Below, piece by piece: positions 48,552 to 59,393 of a DNA stretch of 64,000 bases. The notes below the pieces were generated by a model. The model was not told the origin of the DNA and did not search any database. It saw only the letters and a list, made by a program, of their open reading frames with translations. The position numbers and the translations under genes were made by a program. This DNA comes from Candidatus Tokpelaia sp. GTDB lineage: Bacteria; Pseudomonadota; Alphaproteobacteria; Rhizobiales; Rhizobiaceae. The stretch spans positions 1 through 64,000 of the forward strand of contig NZ_QLZD01000027.1 of assembly GCF_008636115.1 (NCBI RefSeq), given 5' to 3'. How positions within the stretch are numbered: the first letter of the stretch is position 1; every line of letters begins with the position of its first letter.

Positions 48552-48953
48552 TCACTGTGCCTGCGTAGCAGCCGGCGCGGCATTGGCAGGATAAATAACA
48601 TCTGATTGCTCAATACGGCCGGCACCACCCATTACCTGATAATTCAAATGCCACATCACCCACCATGTTCCGGCAATAATAATAAAGACGCAAACAATAG
48701 CAGCCCACATAGTGATAATATTATACCTCGCGTCCGGCCCGTCCGTTAAATGCAAAAAGAAAGTAATCTGAACCATCATCTGCACCAATGCCAGCCCCAG
48801 TAAATAAAGAACCTTGGCGCTAACAGACCAATCGGCGAGCCAGTTATTCATAACCGGAAGAAAAGCTGCCAGTGTCAAAAGCACTGATAGAACAAAGCCG
48901 ATAACATATTTGGCGATAGCCGAGCCATGTGCCGTATGTGTTTGTTCAACCAT
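48552..48953 (-). CDS. cyoD: Cytochrome bo ubiquinol oxidase subunit IV
   Basis: Small subunit of the terminal quinol oxidase; 133 residues with three membrane helices (YVIGFVLSVLLTLAAF, VLYLLGLALVQMMVQITFFLHL, WAAIVCVFIIIAGTWWVMWHL). The FFLHL and the WxxWHLNY end are characteristic. The start MVEQTHTAHG shares one base with the cyoC stop (TGATG), and GGGAG lies 7 bp upstream. It assists assembly of the copper site in the E. coli enzyme. Confidence 0.94.
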   Translation of the reverse strand: MVEQTHTAHGSAIAKYVIGFVLSVLLTLAAFLPVMNNWLADWSVSAKVLYLLGLALVQMMVQITFFLHLTDGPDARYNIITMWAAIVCVFIIIAGTWWVMWHLNYQVMGGAGRIEQSDVIYPANAAPAATQAQ

Positions 48954-49618
48954 CACAAAACTCCCAAGAGATAAACAGCCGTAAAGACACCAATCCACAC
49001 AATATCCAGGAAGTGCCAGAAAAGAGACAAACAGCCGAGGCGCGCTTTATTGCGCGCGGTCAAACCGTGCATGCCCAAATGGACAAACATGCAGACCATC
49101 ACAACCAGACCGGCGGTTACATGAAGACCGTGCAAGCCGACAAGCGAGAAGAAAGCCGACCAATAAGCCGCAATACCACCGCCGCGACCGTCATCAATTC
49201 CGTTCGCATAGGGGATAATATTCCCCTGTGCATCGCGTAAATAAGGAGCACCCTCAGCAAATAAATGGTGGAACTCATAAAGCTCCATGCTGATAAACAG
49301 AGCGCCCAGGATAAAAGTGATGAAGAGCCATAAACGCGTTGCCGAAACACTATTTTTCCGCACGCCTATCATGGCAAAACCATAAGTAATGGACGATGTC
49401 AACAGAATGAAGGTTTCAATCAGAACAAAATTCAGATCAATGAATTCTTTCGGTGTCTCCGCAGAACTGTAAGATGCAGAAAAGACAGCGAAATTGGCGA
49501 AAAATGTAGCAAAAAGAAATAAATCCTGAAGGATATAAATCCAGAAGCCGAGTATTCTGGTGGAGCCATCATCATGATGGCCCCCTGCCTGTGCTGTTTT
49601 TATCATTGTAGGACTCAT
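48953..49618 (-). CDS. cyoC: Cytochrome bo ubiquinol oxidase subunit III
   Basis: 221 residues, five predicted membrane helices. LGFWIYILQDLFLFATFFANFAVF opens the heme-copper oxidase subunit III pattern, and GLHGLHVTAGLVVMVCMFVHL with WHFLDIVWIGVF closes it. Its ATG overlaps the cyoB stop by 4 bp (ATGA), indicating translational coupling. Confidence 0.95.
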   Translation of the reverse strand: MSPTMIKTAQAGGHHDDGSTRILGFWIYILQDLFLFATFFANFAVFSASYSSAETPKEFIDLNFVLIETFILLTSSITYGFAMIGVRKNSVSATRLWLFITFILGALFISMELYEFHHLFAEGAPYLRDAQGNIIPYANGIDDGRGGGIAAYWSAFFSLVGLHGLHVTAGLVVMVCMFVHLGMHGLTARNKARLGCLSLFWHFLDIVWIGVFTAVYLLGVL

Positions 49619-51642
49619 GCTTTTCTTCCTTTTGCCTCAATTCGCGCAAAGGCCTCCTCATGCTCTTGCACTTTTGCCGCAGGGATATAATAGCCATCAT
49701 GATCGCCAAAGAAGGAGTAGCAGATAAAACTGGCCACTGCTCCGATAAAACAGAGCATTACAAGCCACCAAATATGCCACACCAGAGCAAAGCCGAGAAT
49801 AAGGGCAAATATGCCGATCCAAAAACCTGCCGCTGTATTGGAAGGCATGTGAACAGGCTGAAAACCACTGGTTTTAATTGGTTTCCCTTCCACTTTCATC
49901 TGCCAATAAGCATCAGTAGTAGAGACTTGCGGCACAGTGGCGAAATTATAGGGCGGCGGCGGTGAAGATACTGACCATTCCAGCGAACGCCCATCACCCC
50001 AGGGATCCGCTTTCCCCACCGGTAAATTGCCTTTGAGCTTGCACCCATGGATAATAGCCAATATGAGCTGTAAAACCAGAGACAAAATGCCGAGAGCGAT
50101 AATAAATACGCCCACAACCATGACAATATAATAAATCTGCCAGGCAGGATCCATAAAGTGTTGCATACGGCGTGTTGCACCCTTTAATCCGACAACATAA
50201 AGCGGGAAGAAAGCAACATAAAAACCGACAAACCAACACCAGAAACTGGCAATACCTAATGTCCGGTTCAGTTTGAAACCGAAAGCCTTCGGGAACCAGA
50301 AAACAAAACCGGCAAGATAAGAAAAGACAACACCGCCGATAATTGTATGATGGAAATGCGCCACCAGAAAGGCTGAATTATGGAAAGCCCAGTCTGCTGA
50401 AGCGAGAGACAACATAACACCCGTCAGACCACCGCCGACAAAAGTGAAGATCATACCCATGCACCACAACATTGGCGGCTCAAAACGGATACGCCCTTTA
50501 TACATGGTGAACAGCCAGTTGAAAATTTTAACACCGGTCGGAACAGAAATAATCATCGTCATAATACTGAAGAATGTATTAACGGCGATACCTGCCCCCA
50601 TGGTGAAGAAATGGTGCACCCAAACCAGGAAGGACAAAACAAGAATGACAAGCAGAGCCCAAATCATGGCTGAATAACCGAACAGGCGTTTGCTGGAAAA
50701 AACCGGCACGACTTCAGACAAAATACCAAAAGCAGGCAAAACCAGCACATAAACTTCCGGGTGGCCGAAAACCCAGACATAGTTTATCCACACCATTGGA
50801 TTGCCGGCGCCGTCATTGGTAAAGAAATGGAAACCGAGATAACGATCCAGCGTCAGAAAAATATAGGCGGCCATTAAAACCGGATAAATCATCAAAATAA
50901 GCGCATTACTGACAACGGCAGACCAACAGAAAATCGGCATTTTCATCAATGTCATGCCGGGAGCACGCATTTTGAAAATCGTTACCAGAAAATTTATCGC
51001 CCCCATTGTCGTTGCCACGCCTGATAGTTGTAACGACCATATATAATAATCCACCCCGGTATCAGGGCTGCCGCTCAGACCGGAAAGCGGCGGATAAGCC
51101 AGCCAGCCCACACGGCCAAAATTGCCGACGCCCAAAGAAATATTGATGAGAATAGCGCCGGCAAAAGTCAGCCAGAAAGAGAGATTGTTCAAAAACGGGA
51201 AAGCGACATCACGCGCGCCGATTTGCAATGGAATGACAAAATTGAACAAACCAAACAGCAGCGGCGTAGCCATGAAAAAAATCATAATCACGCCATGCGC
51301 GGTAAAGATTTGATCATAGTGCTCAGGCGGCAGATAACCGCTGCCCTCTCCCAGCGCCATGGCCTGATGCGTCCGCATCATAATAGCATCGGCAAAACCG
51401 CGCACCAGCATTACGACTGCCAAAACAACATACATAATGCCGAGGCGCTTATGATCGACTGAAGTGATCCAGTTGCGCCACAAAGATCCCCACCAGCCGA
51501 GCAATAAAATCCCTGCCACTACCAGAACCGCAATCACCACTATGGCCAAGCACGTATAGAGAACTATAGGCACCTGTCCCAAGGCCTCAAACGGAGCAGC
51601 CGTAGGATCACCCATCAACCTTCCAAATAATTTCCCAAACAT
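49615..51642 (-). CDS. cyoB: Cytochrome bo ubiquinol oxidase subunit I
   Basis: Catalytic subunit carrying heme b, heme o3 and CuB; it reduces O2 to water and pumps protons. 675 residues. Metal-ligand histidines are visible in IFTAHGVIMIFFMATP, in VWVFGHPEVYVLVLPAFG (CuB His and cross-linked Tyr), in VWVHHFFTMG and in LVAHFHHTIIGG. The N-terminal quinol-oxidase-specific extension and the C-terminal extra helices fit CyoB rather than a cytochrome c oxidase. It follows cyoA by 85 bp. Confidence 0.97.
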   Translation of the reverse strand: MFGKLFGRLMGDPTAAPFEALGQVPIVLYTCLAIVVIAVLVVAGILLLGWWGSLWRNWITSVDHKRLGIMYVVLAVVMLVRGFADAIMMRTHQAMALGEGSGYLPPEHYDQIFTAHGVIMIFFMATPLLFGLFNFVIPLQIGARDVAFPFLNNLSFWLTFAGAILINISLGVGNFGRVGWLAYPPLSGLSGSPDTGVDYYIWSLQLSGVATTMGAINFLVTIFKMRAPGMTLMKMPIFCWSAVVSNALILMIYPVLMAAYIFLTLDRYLGFHFFTNDGAGNPMVWINYVWVFGHPEVYVLVLPAFGILSEVVPVFSSKRLFGYSAMIWALLVILVLSFLVWVHHFFTMGAGIAVNTFFSIMTMIISVPTGVKIFNWLFTMYKGRIRFEPPMLWCMGMIFTFVGGGLTGVMLSLASADWAFHNSAFLVAHFHHTIIGGVVFSYLAGFVFWFPKAFGFKLNRTLGIASFWCWFVGFYVAFFPLYVVGLKGATRRMQHFMDPAWQIYYIVMVVGVFIIALGILSLVLQLILAIIHGCKLKGNLPVGKADPWGDGRSLEWSVSSPPPPYNFATVPQVSTTDAYWQMKVEGKPIKTSGFQPVHMPSNTAAGFWIGIFALILGFALVWHIWWLVMLCFIGAVASFICYSFFGDHDGYYIPAAKVQEHEEAFARIEAKGRKA

Positions 51643-51727
51643 TTTCTAACCCGAATTTTAAAAATTCCTGTTTAAACGAGGCGAAAAGCACAGCTCTGCG
51701 CCCCGTCATCGACTAGTGTCACCCGCT

Positions 51728-52681
51728 TTATTTGACCGCAACCACACCAGGGTCAAAAACCGAGCAGAGCTGCCCCCAAAGGGATTTTGCAGCAGCGATT
51801 TTCATCAATTCCTCATTGCAAACCGTGCCGCTGACAACGCAGCGATTAACAACACGGTAATAAAGATCTTTTTCAACGCCGGAATAATAGGCCACCGGAT
51901 TACCCTGGCTTGCCTGAGCCAAATTGAGGTAAGCAGCACGATCCAGTCTGTTGCGGCTCTGCCGCGCTTTTGCCACCCAGGCATTAAAATCACCCCTGGA
52001 TACAGAATGCCAATCAAATTCCATACCGGCAAAACCGGCGCCGCTATAATTGGCCGAGCGCCCTTTATAAACACCGTCTTCTTTGGAGATAAGATGCAGT
52101 TTATCATTCATTTGCGGCATAGCGTAAAGGACGGGGCCAAGCTTCGGCACCCAAAAGGCATTGACCGAATTTTCCGCCGTCATCTGAATGAGAACCTGGC
52201 GCCCGGCCGGCGCGTAAATTTCATTCACCGTAGCCACACCATATTGCGGATAGATAAACAGCCATTTCCAGTCAAGAGCAACGGCATCAATCTGCAATAT
52301 AGGTTCATTCCCGGCGACCGATTCCGGTAAAACTTTCGACGGCTCAAGCTTATGAATATAGGTAGCCGACAGCACCGCAAGAATCGAAACCATACAAATG
52401 GGGATAATCCACATCCAGAATTCCAGCTTGTGCGACCCCCCCCAATCCGGGAGATATTCCGCATTTTTGTTGGAAGCCCTGTATTTAAAGGCAAAAACTA
52501 CCACTGCGATCATGACCGGGATAACGATCAACAACATAAGAACAAAGGAAACGACAATCAGATTCCTCATCTCTTTACTGACATAGCCAACCGGCTGCAA
52601 AACAGCGATATCACAACCCGACAAAAGCAGCATCAAAACCGCTGCGCCGAAAAAATAGGATATTTTTTTTATATGTTCCAT
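51728..52681 (-). CDS. cyoA: Cytochrome bo ubiquinol oxidase subunit II
   Basis: 317 residues from the ATG at 52681 (a start at 52699 is also open). A lipoprotein signal ends in LLLSGCD, then two membrane helices (VVSFVLMLLIVIPVMIAVVVFAF and FWMWIIPICMVSILAVLSATYI) and a periplasmic cupredoxin-like domain with DWKWLFIYPQYGVATVNEI. The copper-A ligands of cytochrome c oxidases are absent, as expected for a quinol oxidase. It is first in the cyoABCD operon, which serves aerobic respiration with ubiquinol. Confidence 0.95.
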   Translation of the reverse strand: MEHIKKISYFFGAAVLMLLLSGCDIAVLQPVGYVSKEMRNLIVVSFVLMLLIVIPVMIAVVVFAFKYRASNKNAEYLPDWGGSHKLEFWMWIIPICMVSILAVLSATYIHKLEPSKVLPESVAGNEPILQIDAVALDWKWLFIYPQYGVATVNEIYAPAGRQVLIQMTAENSVNAFWVPKLGPVLYAMPQMNDKLHLISKEDGVYKGRSANYSGAGFAGMEFDWHSVSRGDFNAWVAKARQSRNRLDRAAYLNLAQASQGNPVAYYSGVEKDLYYRVVNRCVVSGTVCNEELMKIAAAKSLWGQLCSVFDPGVVAVK

Positions 52682-52699
52682 TTGATCCTGCCCTCTCAT

Positions 52700-53258
52700 G
52701 CCTTATTTCGTCATGAGGACACTCGCGTCACCACTAACCGCCCGCAGCAGAAACCCCTGCCCGGACGACCTCGATACCAGCACCAAACGCGAATCGTTTG
52801 TGCGATTTTATTTTTGCGAAACCCAGCTCCATAAAATCTACATTTCACAGAAAGGCCGCAGACCTATTCCAAATCGCCCGCTATTTCCCGCTCAAAAAAG
52901 CTCGAGCGAACCGGACAATCAGCAGCCCCCCAGCAGGAGCCGGCGTAAATACGGCCTCATTATGGCGACTATAACCGTATCTCTATCATTTGGCAAAGGC
53001 TTTTATAACGGCCTGCGACAATAGAGCACAGTTTACTCTTTTTTTCCTGGTTTATCCCCCGGAAAATCAATATTTATTTGCAGGCGGCGCAGAATCTGAA
53101 AACAGCACAAATGCGCAATAAAACCCGCCGTAACAACAGCGCGACTCATGCTGAACCGAAATTCAAAAAACAATATTACCGGAAGGCATAAAGCATTATT
53201 CTGGTGCACAATAAAACCCGATATATTATTTTTTAAGATTTTTTCATGCCGGAATATT
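52700..53258. other. Intergenic between recF and cyoA
   Basis: About 560 bp that should contain the cyo promoter. A small minus-strand frame (53033-53293) overlaps the recF end and has no recognisable family, so it is not called. AT-rich around 53160-53260. No clear terminator was found after recF. Confidence 0.4.
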
Positions 53259-54509
53259 TTACGCTTCACTTTGCAGATAACCATCTTTAACATGAAAAAA
53301 TTCGGCTCGCTCTTTTAATGCGGCAAACAATGTTTTATCTGTGCCGGTCATAAAAGCCTGCGCCTGTAAATCTTCTAAAATAGCAAATAGCGCTTCGCGT
53401 CTTCCTTCATCTAAATGTGCGGCAATTTCATCGAGCAGCAGGATAGGCGTCATGCCTGTCAGCTCGGCAACCAGATGCGCATGCGATAAAATCAATCCCG
53501 TTAACAGGGCCTTCTGTTCGCCAGTCGAACACAGGCTCGCCGGCATATTTTTTTCTTTATGAAAAACAAGTAAATCACTGCGGTGCGGCCCTTCCAGGCT
53601 GCGCCCGGCCAAGCGATCTTTTTCGCGATTTTCACGCAGATAATGATAAAAAAAATCTTCAACATCAATGGCCGCCTGTTGCTGTAATCTGTTTTCCAGC
53701 AAACCGTCAACCATAAGCACAGCCTGTGGAAAACTGCCTTTATGCAAAAGCGGCTTTGTTGCAGCTCCCAAACAGCGCATAATTTCCTGCCGCGCTGCGG
53801 CAATAGCCGTTCCAAGCTCTGCCATTTGTGCTTCTATCGCCTCAAACCAATGAGAATCCGCCGCAAAGTCGGCCAAAAGGCGATTCCGTGATCGCATGGC
53901 TTTTTCATAATCAATAACCCGGCGCGCATGGCTGCTATCCAGGGCCAGAACCAGGCGATCCAGAAAACGCCGTCTCTCGCCTGCCGGCCCGATAAACAAA
54001 CCGTCCTGAGCCGGGACAAGCCAGATAATACGGCAATATTCCGCCAGAATTTCAGCCGGACGAACAGCACCATTAATATGCACACGGCGGCTGACTGATT
54101 CCATTTTGCCCGGAAAAACCGCATTTTTTGCCGAAGGTGACACAATAAGCCCTGTGCCTATCTGCGTGTCACCGTAAAGAGAAGAAGCAAGCCGGGCGGA
54201 AACAGCAAAATTTCCGCCCGGCCCAATATTATTATTGTGACTGCCGCCGGATTCAGCAGAAGAAATATCGCTATAAGCGGCGCGGCGCAAACCGCGTCCG
54301 GGGGATAAAAGAGAAAGCGCCTCCAGCAGATTCGTCTTTCCCGCTCCGTTCAAACCTGTCAATATTATCCGCCCGGCAGAAAAAGCCTGTTTGAGGCTTT
54401 TATAATTACGGTAATGCGATAGCGCAATTTGCCGCACATAAACTTTTTGAACAGATGAGGAAAGAGAGGCGGAGTCTTTTTCTTCCGCCGGCAAAATAAT
54501 GGCAGACAT
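53259..54509 (-). CDS. recF: DNA replication and repair protein RecF
   Basis: SMC-like ATPase that loads RecA at gaps; 416 residues. Walker A is LTGLNGAGKTNLLEALSLLSPG, the signature region is CSTGEQKALLTGLILSHA, and Walker B is PILLLDEIAAHLDEGRR. An extra stretch around residues 85-115 (SSAESGGSHNNN) is not typical and may be a loop insertion. It is 90 bp downstream of dnaN in the conserved dnaA-dnaN-recF order. Confidence 0.96.
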   Translation of the reverse strand: MSAIILPAEEKDSASLSSSVQKVYVRQIALSHYRNYKSLKQAFSAGRIILTGLNGAGKTNLLEALSLLSPGRGLRRAAYSDISSAESGGSHNNNIGPGGNFAVSARLASSLYGDTQIGTGLIVSPSAKNAVFPGKMESVSRRVHINGAVRPAEILAEYCRIIWLVPAQDGLFIGPAGERRRFLDRLVLALDSSHARRVIDYEKAMRSRNRLLADFAADSHWFEAIEAQMAELGTAIAAARQEIMRCLGAATKPLLHKGSFPQAVLMVDGLLENRLQQQAAIDVEDFFYHYLRENREKDRLAGRSLEGPHRSDLLVFHKEKNMPASLCSTGEQKALLTGLILSHAHLVAELTGMTPILLLDEIAAHLDEGRREALFAILEDLQAQAFMTGTDKTLFAALKERAEFFHVKDGYLQSEA

Positions 54510-54599
54510 AAACCCTCATAGCAAGAAAACACCTGCCCCTCTCACAGGCGCAGGCCACCTTGCTTGCCTGTTTTTGCTCAATAAGGCTATATAGGGAAG

Positions 54600-55733
54600 C
54601 TAAACGCGCATCGGCATCAATACATAAAGCGCACGATTATCGGCATTATCGCGAATCAGGGTCGGCGCACCGCTATCTGCCAGCATAAAAACAATATCTT
54701 CCCCGGCAATCTGGCCGGCAATATCCAGCAAATAACGCGAATTAAAGCCGATTTCCATAGAATCCCCATCATAGGAAGCGGTTATTTTATCTTCAGCCGT
54801 GCCGGAATCAGGATTATGGACAGTCAGGGTCACTATATCTGCCGCCAGAGCCAGCTTAACCGCACGCCCCCTATCTGTAGAAATAGTGGAAACACGATCC
54901 ACAGCAGAGACAAATTCTGCCCGCTTGACTTCCAGCTTCTTCTCATTATTGAGCGGGATAACGCGCTGATAATCAGGGAAAACACCGTCAATCAGCTTGG
55001 AGGTCAAAATAATCGCCCTCATAGATAACCGAATTTTCGCTTCAGACACGTGCACCGTAATATCGGCCTCTCCCATTTCGCTTAAAAGCTTCTGCAGCTC
55101 CCCTACTGTTTTGCGCGGAATAATGAGACCCGGCATAGTAATTGCCTGTTCCGGCGCTTCCACCTCAACACAGGCCAGGCGATGGCCGTCTGTAGCCACT
55201 GCCCGCAATTTTTGCACCCCTTCCACCTCCAGCACATGCAAATAAATGCCATTGAGATAATAGCGCGTTTCTTCTTGAGAAACAGCAAATTGGGTGGATT
55301 CAATAAGATATTTCAACTGCCCGGCCGGCAGGGTAAAAGAATGGCTGAATCCTTCAGCCGAAAGCTCGGGAAAATCACCGCGCGGCAAAGTTTCCAACCG
55401 GAAATTGGAACGCCCTGAAACAAGTGTTACAAATTTGCCCTCAGCGTCCAGACTCAGAGAAATTTCACCGCCTTCAGGCAATTTGCGGACAATATCATAA
55501 AGCAAATGCGCAGGAATTGTTGTCGCCCCCGGCTTCTCCACCCCGGCTGCTGTTTCTTCCGTCACTTCCAGATCCAGATCCGTGCTCTTCAGGCAAATAG
55601 TGCCGACACCGTTTTTCTCACTGGCCTCAATCAATATATTGGAAAGAATAGGCACAGTATTGCGGCGCTCAACAATACGATGAACGCGCCCCAAAGACCG
55701 CAAGAGATTTGCCCTGTCAACAGCAATACGCAT
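54600..55733 (-). CDS. dnaN: DNA polymerase III sliding clamp (beta subunit)
   Basis: 377-residue clamp with three repeated domains. The N-terminus MRIAVDRANLLRSLGRVHRIVERRNTVPILSN is highly typical; ICLKSTDLDLEVTEE and ATDGHRLACVEVE follow, and the C-terminus ends ALYVLMPMRV, the usual xxYxLMPMRx finish. A longer frame to 55865 exists but the conserved start is at 55733. dnaA lies 217 bp upstream on the same strand. Confidence 0.98.
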   Translation of the reverse strand: MRIAVDRANLLRSLGRVHRIVERRNTVPILSNILIEASEKNGVGTICLKSTDLDLEVTEETAAGVEKPGATTIPAHLLYDIVRKLPEGGEISLSLDAEGKFVTLVSGRSNFRLETLPRGDFPELSAEGFSHSFTLPAGQLKYLIESTQFAVSQEETRYYLNGIYLHVLEVEGVQKLRAVATDGHRLACVEVEAPEQAITMPGLIIPRKTVGELQKLLSEMGEADITVHVSEAKIRLSMRAIILTSKLIDGVFPDYQRVIPLNNEKKLEVKRAEFVSAVDRVSTISTDRGRAVKLALAADIVTLTVHNPDSGTAEDKITASYDGDSMEIGFNSRYLLDIAGQIAGEDIVFMLADSGAPTLIRDNADNRALYVLMPMRV

Positions 55734-55950
55734 AATAATATCCCGCTTTAAAATCGCCCCTGATTGCGGCCGCACCCCCATTATTCCAAGGCAGGCTAGC
55801 CCATCTCCTTGCGCGAATAAATAGAGGAATCTCTGTTTTCCCCCATTATTCCCGATAAATTTCACCGCTTTTTACTCTATCCCCAGGCGGCCAATATAAA
55901 AGACGGCCAGGCGCTCTTGCCGATAGAATAAATAATAAGCCGGATTATAT

Positions 55951-57555
55951 TCAGGCAGCCTGCTCATCAATCAGGCGTTTTAGCAATTCCAGCTCTTGTG
56001 CGAGTTTGGAATCCCCCCCCATCATTTCTTCAATTTTGCGCACAGCATGCAACACAGTCGTATGATCCCGCCCGCCGAAACGGCGGCCGATTTCCGGTAA
56101 AGAGCGCAAAGTCATCATTTTGGCGAGATACATTGCCACCTGCCGCGGCCGCACAATAGAGCGCGTGCGCCGATTAGACAATAAATCCTGCTTGGAAACA
56201 TTATAATGACGCGCCACTACGCGTTGAATTTCCTCTATGCGAATCCGCTTCGGCTCACCTTTTTGGGTCAAATGCCCCAAAAGCTCGTCTATGCGCTGTA
56301 TATTGCTGCTAATATCCGGCTCAAAAGAATAGCGGAATAAAAGCTGGTTGAAGGCGCCTTCAACATCACGCCCCGAGCCGCATATGGCACGGGCAATATG
56401 TGACAGCATTTCCTCGCCAATATTCAGCGAAATTTCATCTGACTTCGCCTGTTTTAGCCGTGTGCGCAGCATTTCCAGCCGCATAGTATAATCCGGCGCC
56501 CCCATCTCCAGCGAAACGCCGCCCTGCAAGCGTGAACGCACCCGCATATCCAGAGATTCCAGCTCTTGCGGCGGGCGATCGGCAGCAACAACCACCTGTT
56601 TGGCGCTATCCAGCAGATTATTGATCAAATGGCAAAATTCATGCTGAATAGATTTCCCCTGCAGAAATTGCATATCATCAATAATCAACAGATCAATATC
56701 GCGCAACTGCTCCTTGAAAGAAAGAGCATCATTATCACGAATGGCAGTGGCAAAACGCCACATGAAATATTCCGCTGTCAGATATACCACACGCGCCCCG
56801 GCACCGCGCCGCAAAGCGGCCTGGGCCACGGCCTGCAGCAAATGCGTTTTGCCCAAACCGACAGCAGCATGAATAAATAACGGGTTAAAACGCAATGCCC
56901 CTTCGCCTGCTTCGGCTATTGAGCGCGCCGCCGCCAGAGCCACGCGATTGGAAGCGCCTTCAATAAAATTGTCAAAATTATAGCGATTATCCAGCGGAGA
57001 ACCGAAAACAGCCTGAGCGGCATGCGGCACAGCTTTTTCTGCTTTGGCGACCAGGCCGGCAAAAGCGGCGCGTCTGGCATTGTGCTCTTCCGCTTCAACC
57101 GCGCCGGGGCGGGCCGGCGCCGGCACCTTGCGATTCATGCTGCGCACAACAATATCAATACGCAAAATTTCGGGATTTTCTTCTTTCCACAAATCACAAA
57201 GCAAATTGGCGTAATGATTATTGATCCATGAACGCAAAAAAGCAGTGGGAACAGAAAGACGCACCTGATTACGGCCATAATCATCAAGCTGCAAACGGCC
57301 AAACCAGCTCATATAGGCTTCTTTGCCGATACGCGCTTTCAGCCTGGCCGCCACGCGTTCAAAAATACGACCAATCTCGGCCTGCGAACAAACCGGCCCG
57401 GCTGCCTCGACAAAATCAACAGCGCGCCTTTCTTCTCCCACAAAACCAGCCTGTCTCATACCCGCTCCTTCACGCAGCTTAACAGGCGACAGCGGCGCAG
57501 CAGAATGTATTTCACCCGGCTGTTCCATTTTTGCTTCTGTTCTGTTAACACGCAT
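55951..57555 (-). CDS. dnaA: Chromosomal replication initiator DnaA
   Basis: 534 residues. Domain I has [21 protein letters not shown]. Domain III (AAA+) has the Walker [19 protein letters not shown], Walker [13 protein letters not shown] and the [12 protein letters not shown] sensor I region. Domain IV carries [21 protein letters not shown], the DnaA-box recognition helix. The N-terminal linker is variable. The ATG at 57555 has AAGG about 7 bp upstream; later ATGs (57528) are also possible. Confidence 0.97.
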   Translation of the reverse strand: MRVNRTEAKMEQPGEIHSAAPLSPVKLREGAGMRQAGFVGEERRAVDFVEAAGPVCSQAEIGRIFERVAARLKARIGKEAYMSWFGRLQLDDYGRNQVRLSVPTAFLRSWINNHYANLLCDLWKEENPEILRIDIVVRSMNRKVPAPARPGAVEAEEHNARRAAFAGLVAKAEKAVPHAAQAVFGSPLDNRYNFDNFIEGASNRVALAAARSIAEAGEGALRFNPLFIHAAVGLGKTHLLQAVAQAALRRGAGARVVYLTAEYFMWRFATAIRDNDALSFKEQLRDIDLLIIDDMQFLQGKSIQHEFCHLINNLLDSAKQVVVAADRPPQELESLDMRVRSRLQGGVSLEMGAPDYTMRLEMLRTRLKQAKSDEISLNIGEEMLSHIARAICGSGRDVEGAFNQLLFRYSFEPDISSNIQRIDELLGHLTQKGEPKRIRIEEIQRVVARHYNVSKQDLLSNRRTRSIVRPRQVAMYLAKMMTLRSLPEIGRRFGGRDHTTVLHAVRKIEEMMGGDSKLAQELELLKRLIDEQAA

Positions 57556-58835
57556 TATCTTCACCCTTGACCCAATTTCATACAGAACCGGCACCCCAGG
57601 CCGGGTCGCCGCTAAATATTTTGCTTTTTGCCCCCGCTTCACAGCCGTATTACCGGCAATTAACCGCAGGCGGTCTTTGCCCGGATAGAGGAAGGACATA
57701 AAACAATATCAGACGCCTTATGCAGCCGGATAAGCTCCACACCCCCCGGCCCGCAGTTTTTGCCCGCCGGCACAACAGGCATAAACATTGCCGGTCTGAT
57801 AAGGCTTTGCCCCTTACAATTCCTGCTGTCAGAAAAGCAACAGCAAAATCAACATACAGAAAACTGCCCCTTTTAGGCAAGAGAATAAAAAGGCCGGGTG
57901 AGCGCGGCAAAAGAGGCCTGTCCCGGCTTGATAAGGGCTCTCTCATCTCAGCCCCCTTGATTCAAAAAGTTTTTTTACATTCGGCTTTACAGGCTGCATT
58001 GGCAGCGCAATTCTTAAAAAAAACTTTATTTTTTTAGCTTGACATATAGCCGGACTGACAGGGGGCGCCGGACTCTTGTGGATAACTCCCATATAGAATT
58101 GATTTTTATATAAATTTACAGGCATTCCGCACTCAGAAGAGCACATAATCACCTGAAAACCGGTTGATTTTTCTGCCTTTTTCCAAAACTTAAGGCGTGC
58201 GGAAGCAAGAAATCCTTTTATAAATTTCCTGAAAAAATTTATTTCTTTTAATTCTATATAATGCCGGAGAAAATCTGGTAAAAATTACCCTGCTATTATA
58301 ATAGAGGGAATTATTTGGAGAAATCGGGCAGAAATTTGCAAGGGCGATATTGCCGAAGCGGACGGGCAGTCTATACTAATACAAGCGGGAAGTGAGGATT
58401 CTCCTCTCCCGGCAGCGCATAATTATAGCCAGATACAGCAATGACGCCTATTTACGCGACCGGCGAAGAGAGCACTAAAATTATGCCGTTTCTTACAGAA
58501 AAGCGAAATATCTGGCCCGGCAGCCTGCCCTCTGTTTTTCATATGTGCCGGGAATAAAATGGGCGGCTTGCCGCCGCCTGCCCCGCTTGCCGGCCGCCGG
58601 CGCAGCAACAAACAGGAGCATGGCCCGGCCAGCCACGTAGTTACTCCAGCTCAAGGCTGGCGGCTTGCAAAGGCAGCGCCAGAGCATTGCCCGGCTAAAC
58701 ACCTCGTCACTCCGGCTGGATAAGCGGATTACAATAATGATAAATAAAAAGCCCCCGCACCCTTAACAGCACGAGAGGCCCCATTCTCCATAAACCGCAC
58801 TAATCCGGCGGCAGAAAGCTATACAGCAGAGCGCA
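57556..58835. other. Long non-coding region between dnaA and rpsT, candidate oriC
   Basis: About 1.28 kb without a convincing gene. It contains one perfect DnaA box (TGTGGATAA, 58077-58085, i.e. TTATCCACA on the minus strand) and AT-rich stretches at 58000-58035 and 58200-58330. GANTC sites occur near 57959, 58071 and 58396; in alphaproteobacteria these are methylated by CcrM. Position beside dnaA and this content suggest the dnaA control region or an origin, but one strong box only is weak evidence. Confidence 0.35.
58746..58777 (-). terminator. Possible rpsT terminator
   Basis: On the minus strand CTCTCGTGC can pair with GTGCGGGGG (9 bp, four wobble pairs) and is followed by C and TTTTT. 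It is placed 60 bp after the rpsT stop. The many G-U pairs make it weak. Confidence 0.4.
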
Positions 58836-59102
58836 TTATGCGTGCATTGCCTTCAAACGCTGCGCCAGACGTGAAACCTTGCGCGCAGCAGTGTTTTTAT
58901 GCACCACGCCTTTACTGACAGCGCGCATAATTTCCGGCTCTACTACTTTAAAAGCCGCTTTGGCCTGCGTATCATCACCGGCTTTTACCGCATCTTCAAA
59001 TTTGCGAATAAACGTCCGCACACGTGAACGCCGCGCTTTATTGACCTCTGTGCGGGCAGCAATTTTACGCACCGCCTTTTTGGCCGAAACCGTATTGGCC
59101 AT
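58836..59102 (-). CDS. rpsT: 30S ribosomal protein S20
   Basis: 88 residues, helical and strongly basic: [38 protein letters not shown] and the closing [19 protein letters not shown], where HKNxAARxKSRL is the family signature. Start at 59102 after GAGGA. The rpsT-dnaA neighbourhood is typical of Hyphomicrobiales. Confidence 0.97.
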   Translation of the reverse strand: MANTVSAKKAVRKIAARTEVNKARRSRVRTFIRKFEDAVKAGDDTQAKAAFKVVEPEIMRAVSKGVVHKNTAARKVSRLAQRLKAMHA

Positions 59103-59393
59103 AAATTCCTCTTTCTTTTGCCGGCAAAATACCGGAAACACCCTGCGCGGCCCAAACCGCCTGAATTCTGACCGTCTTATAAACAAGGAAACGGCTCAGG
59201 TCAATGCCCCGGAGGCTGAAAATGCCGCTTTGCATCTGAATCTGCGGCAAAATCCGATCCAGCTCCCGCTTTTTCAGACAGGCCGAAATACCGGCCTGCC
59301 CCATTATTTTCCCTCTCCTCATAACCGTTTTTGCACCGCACCCAAAGCAATGCGGCGCCAGCACTCTATCATTTTACTCCGCCTGTTTTGCCG

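Noticed and set aside
53033-53293. Small minus-strand frame overlapping the end of recF
   Set aside because: No family resemblance, overlaps recF in another frame and has no start signal.
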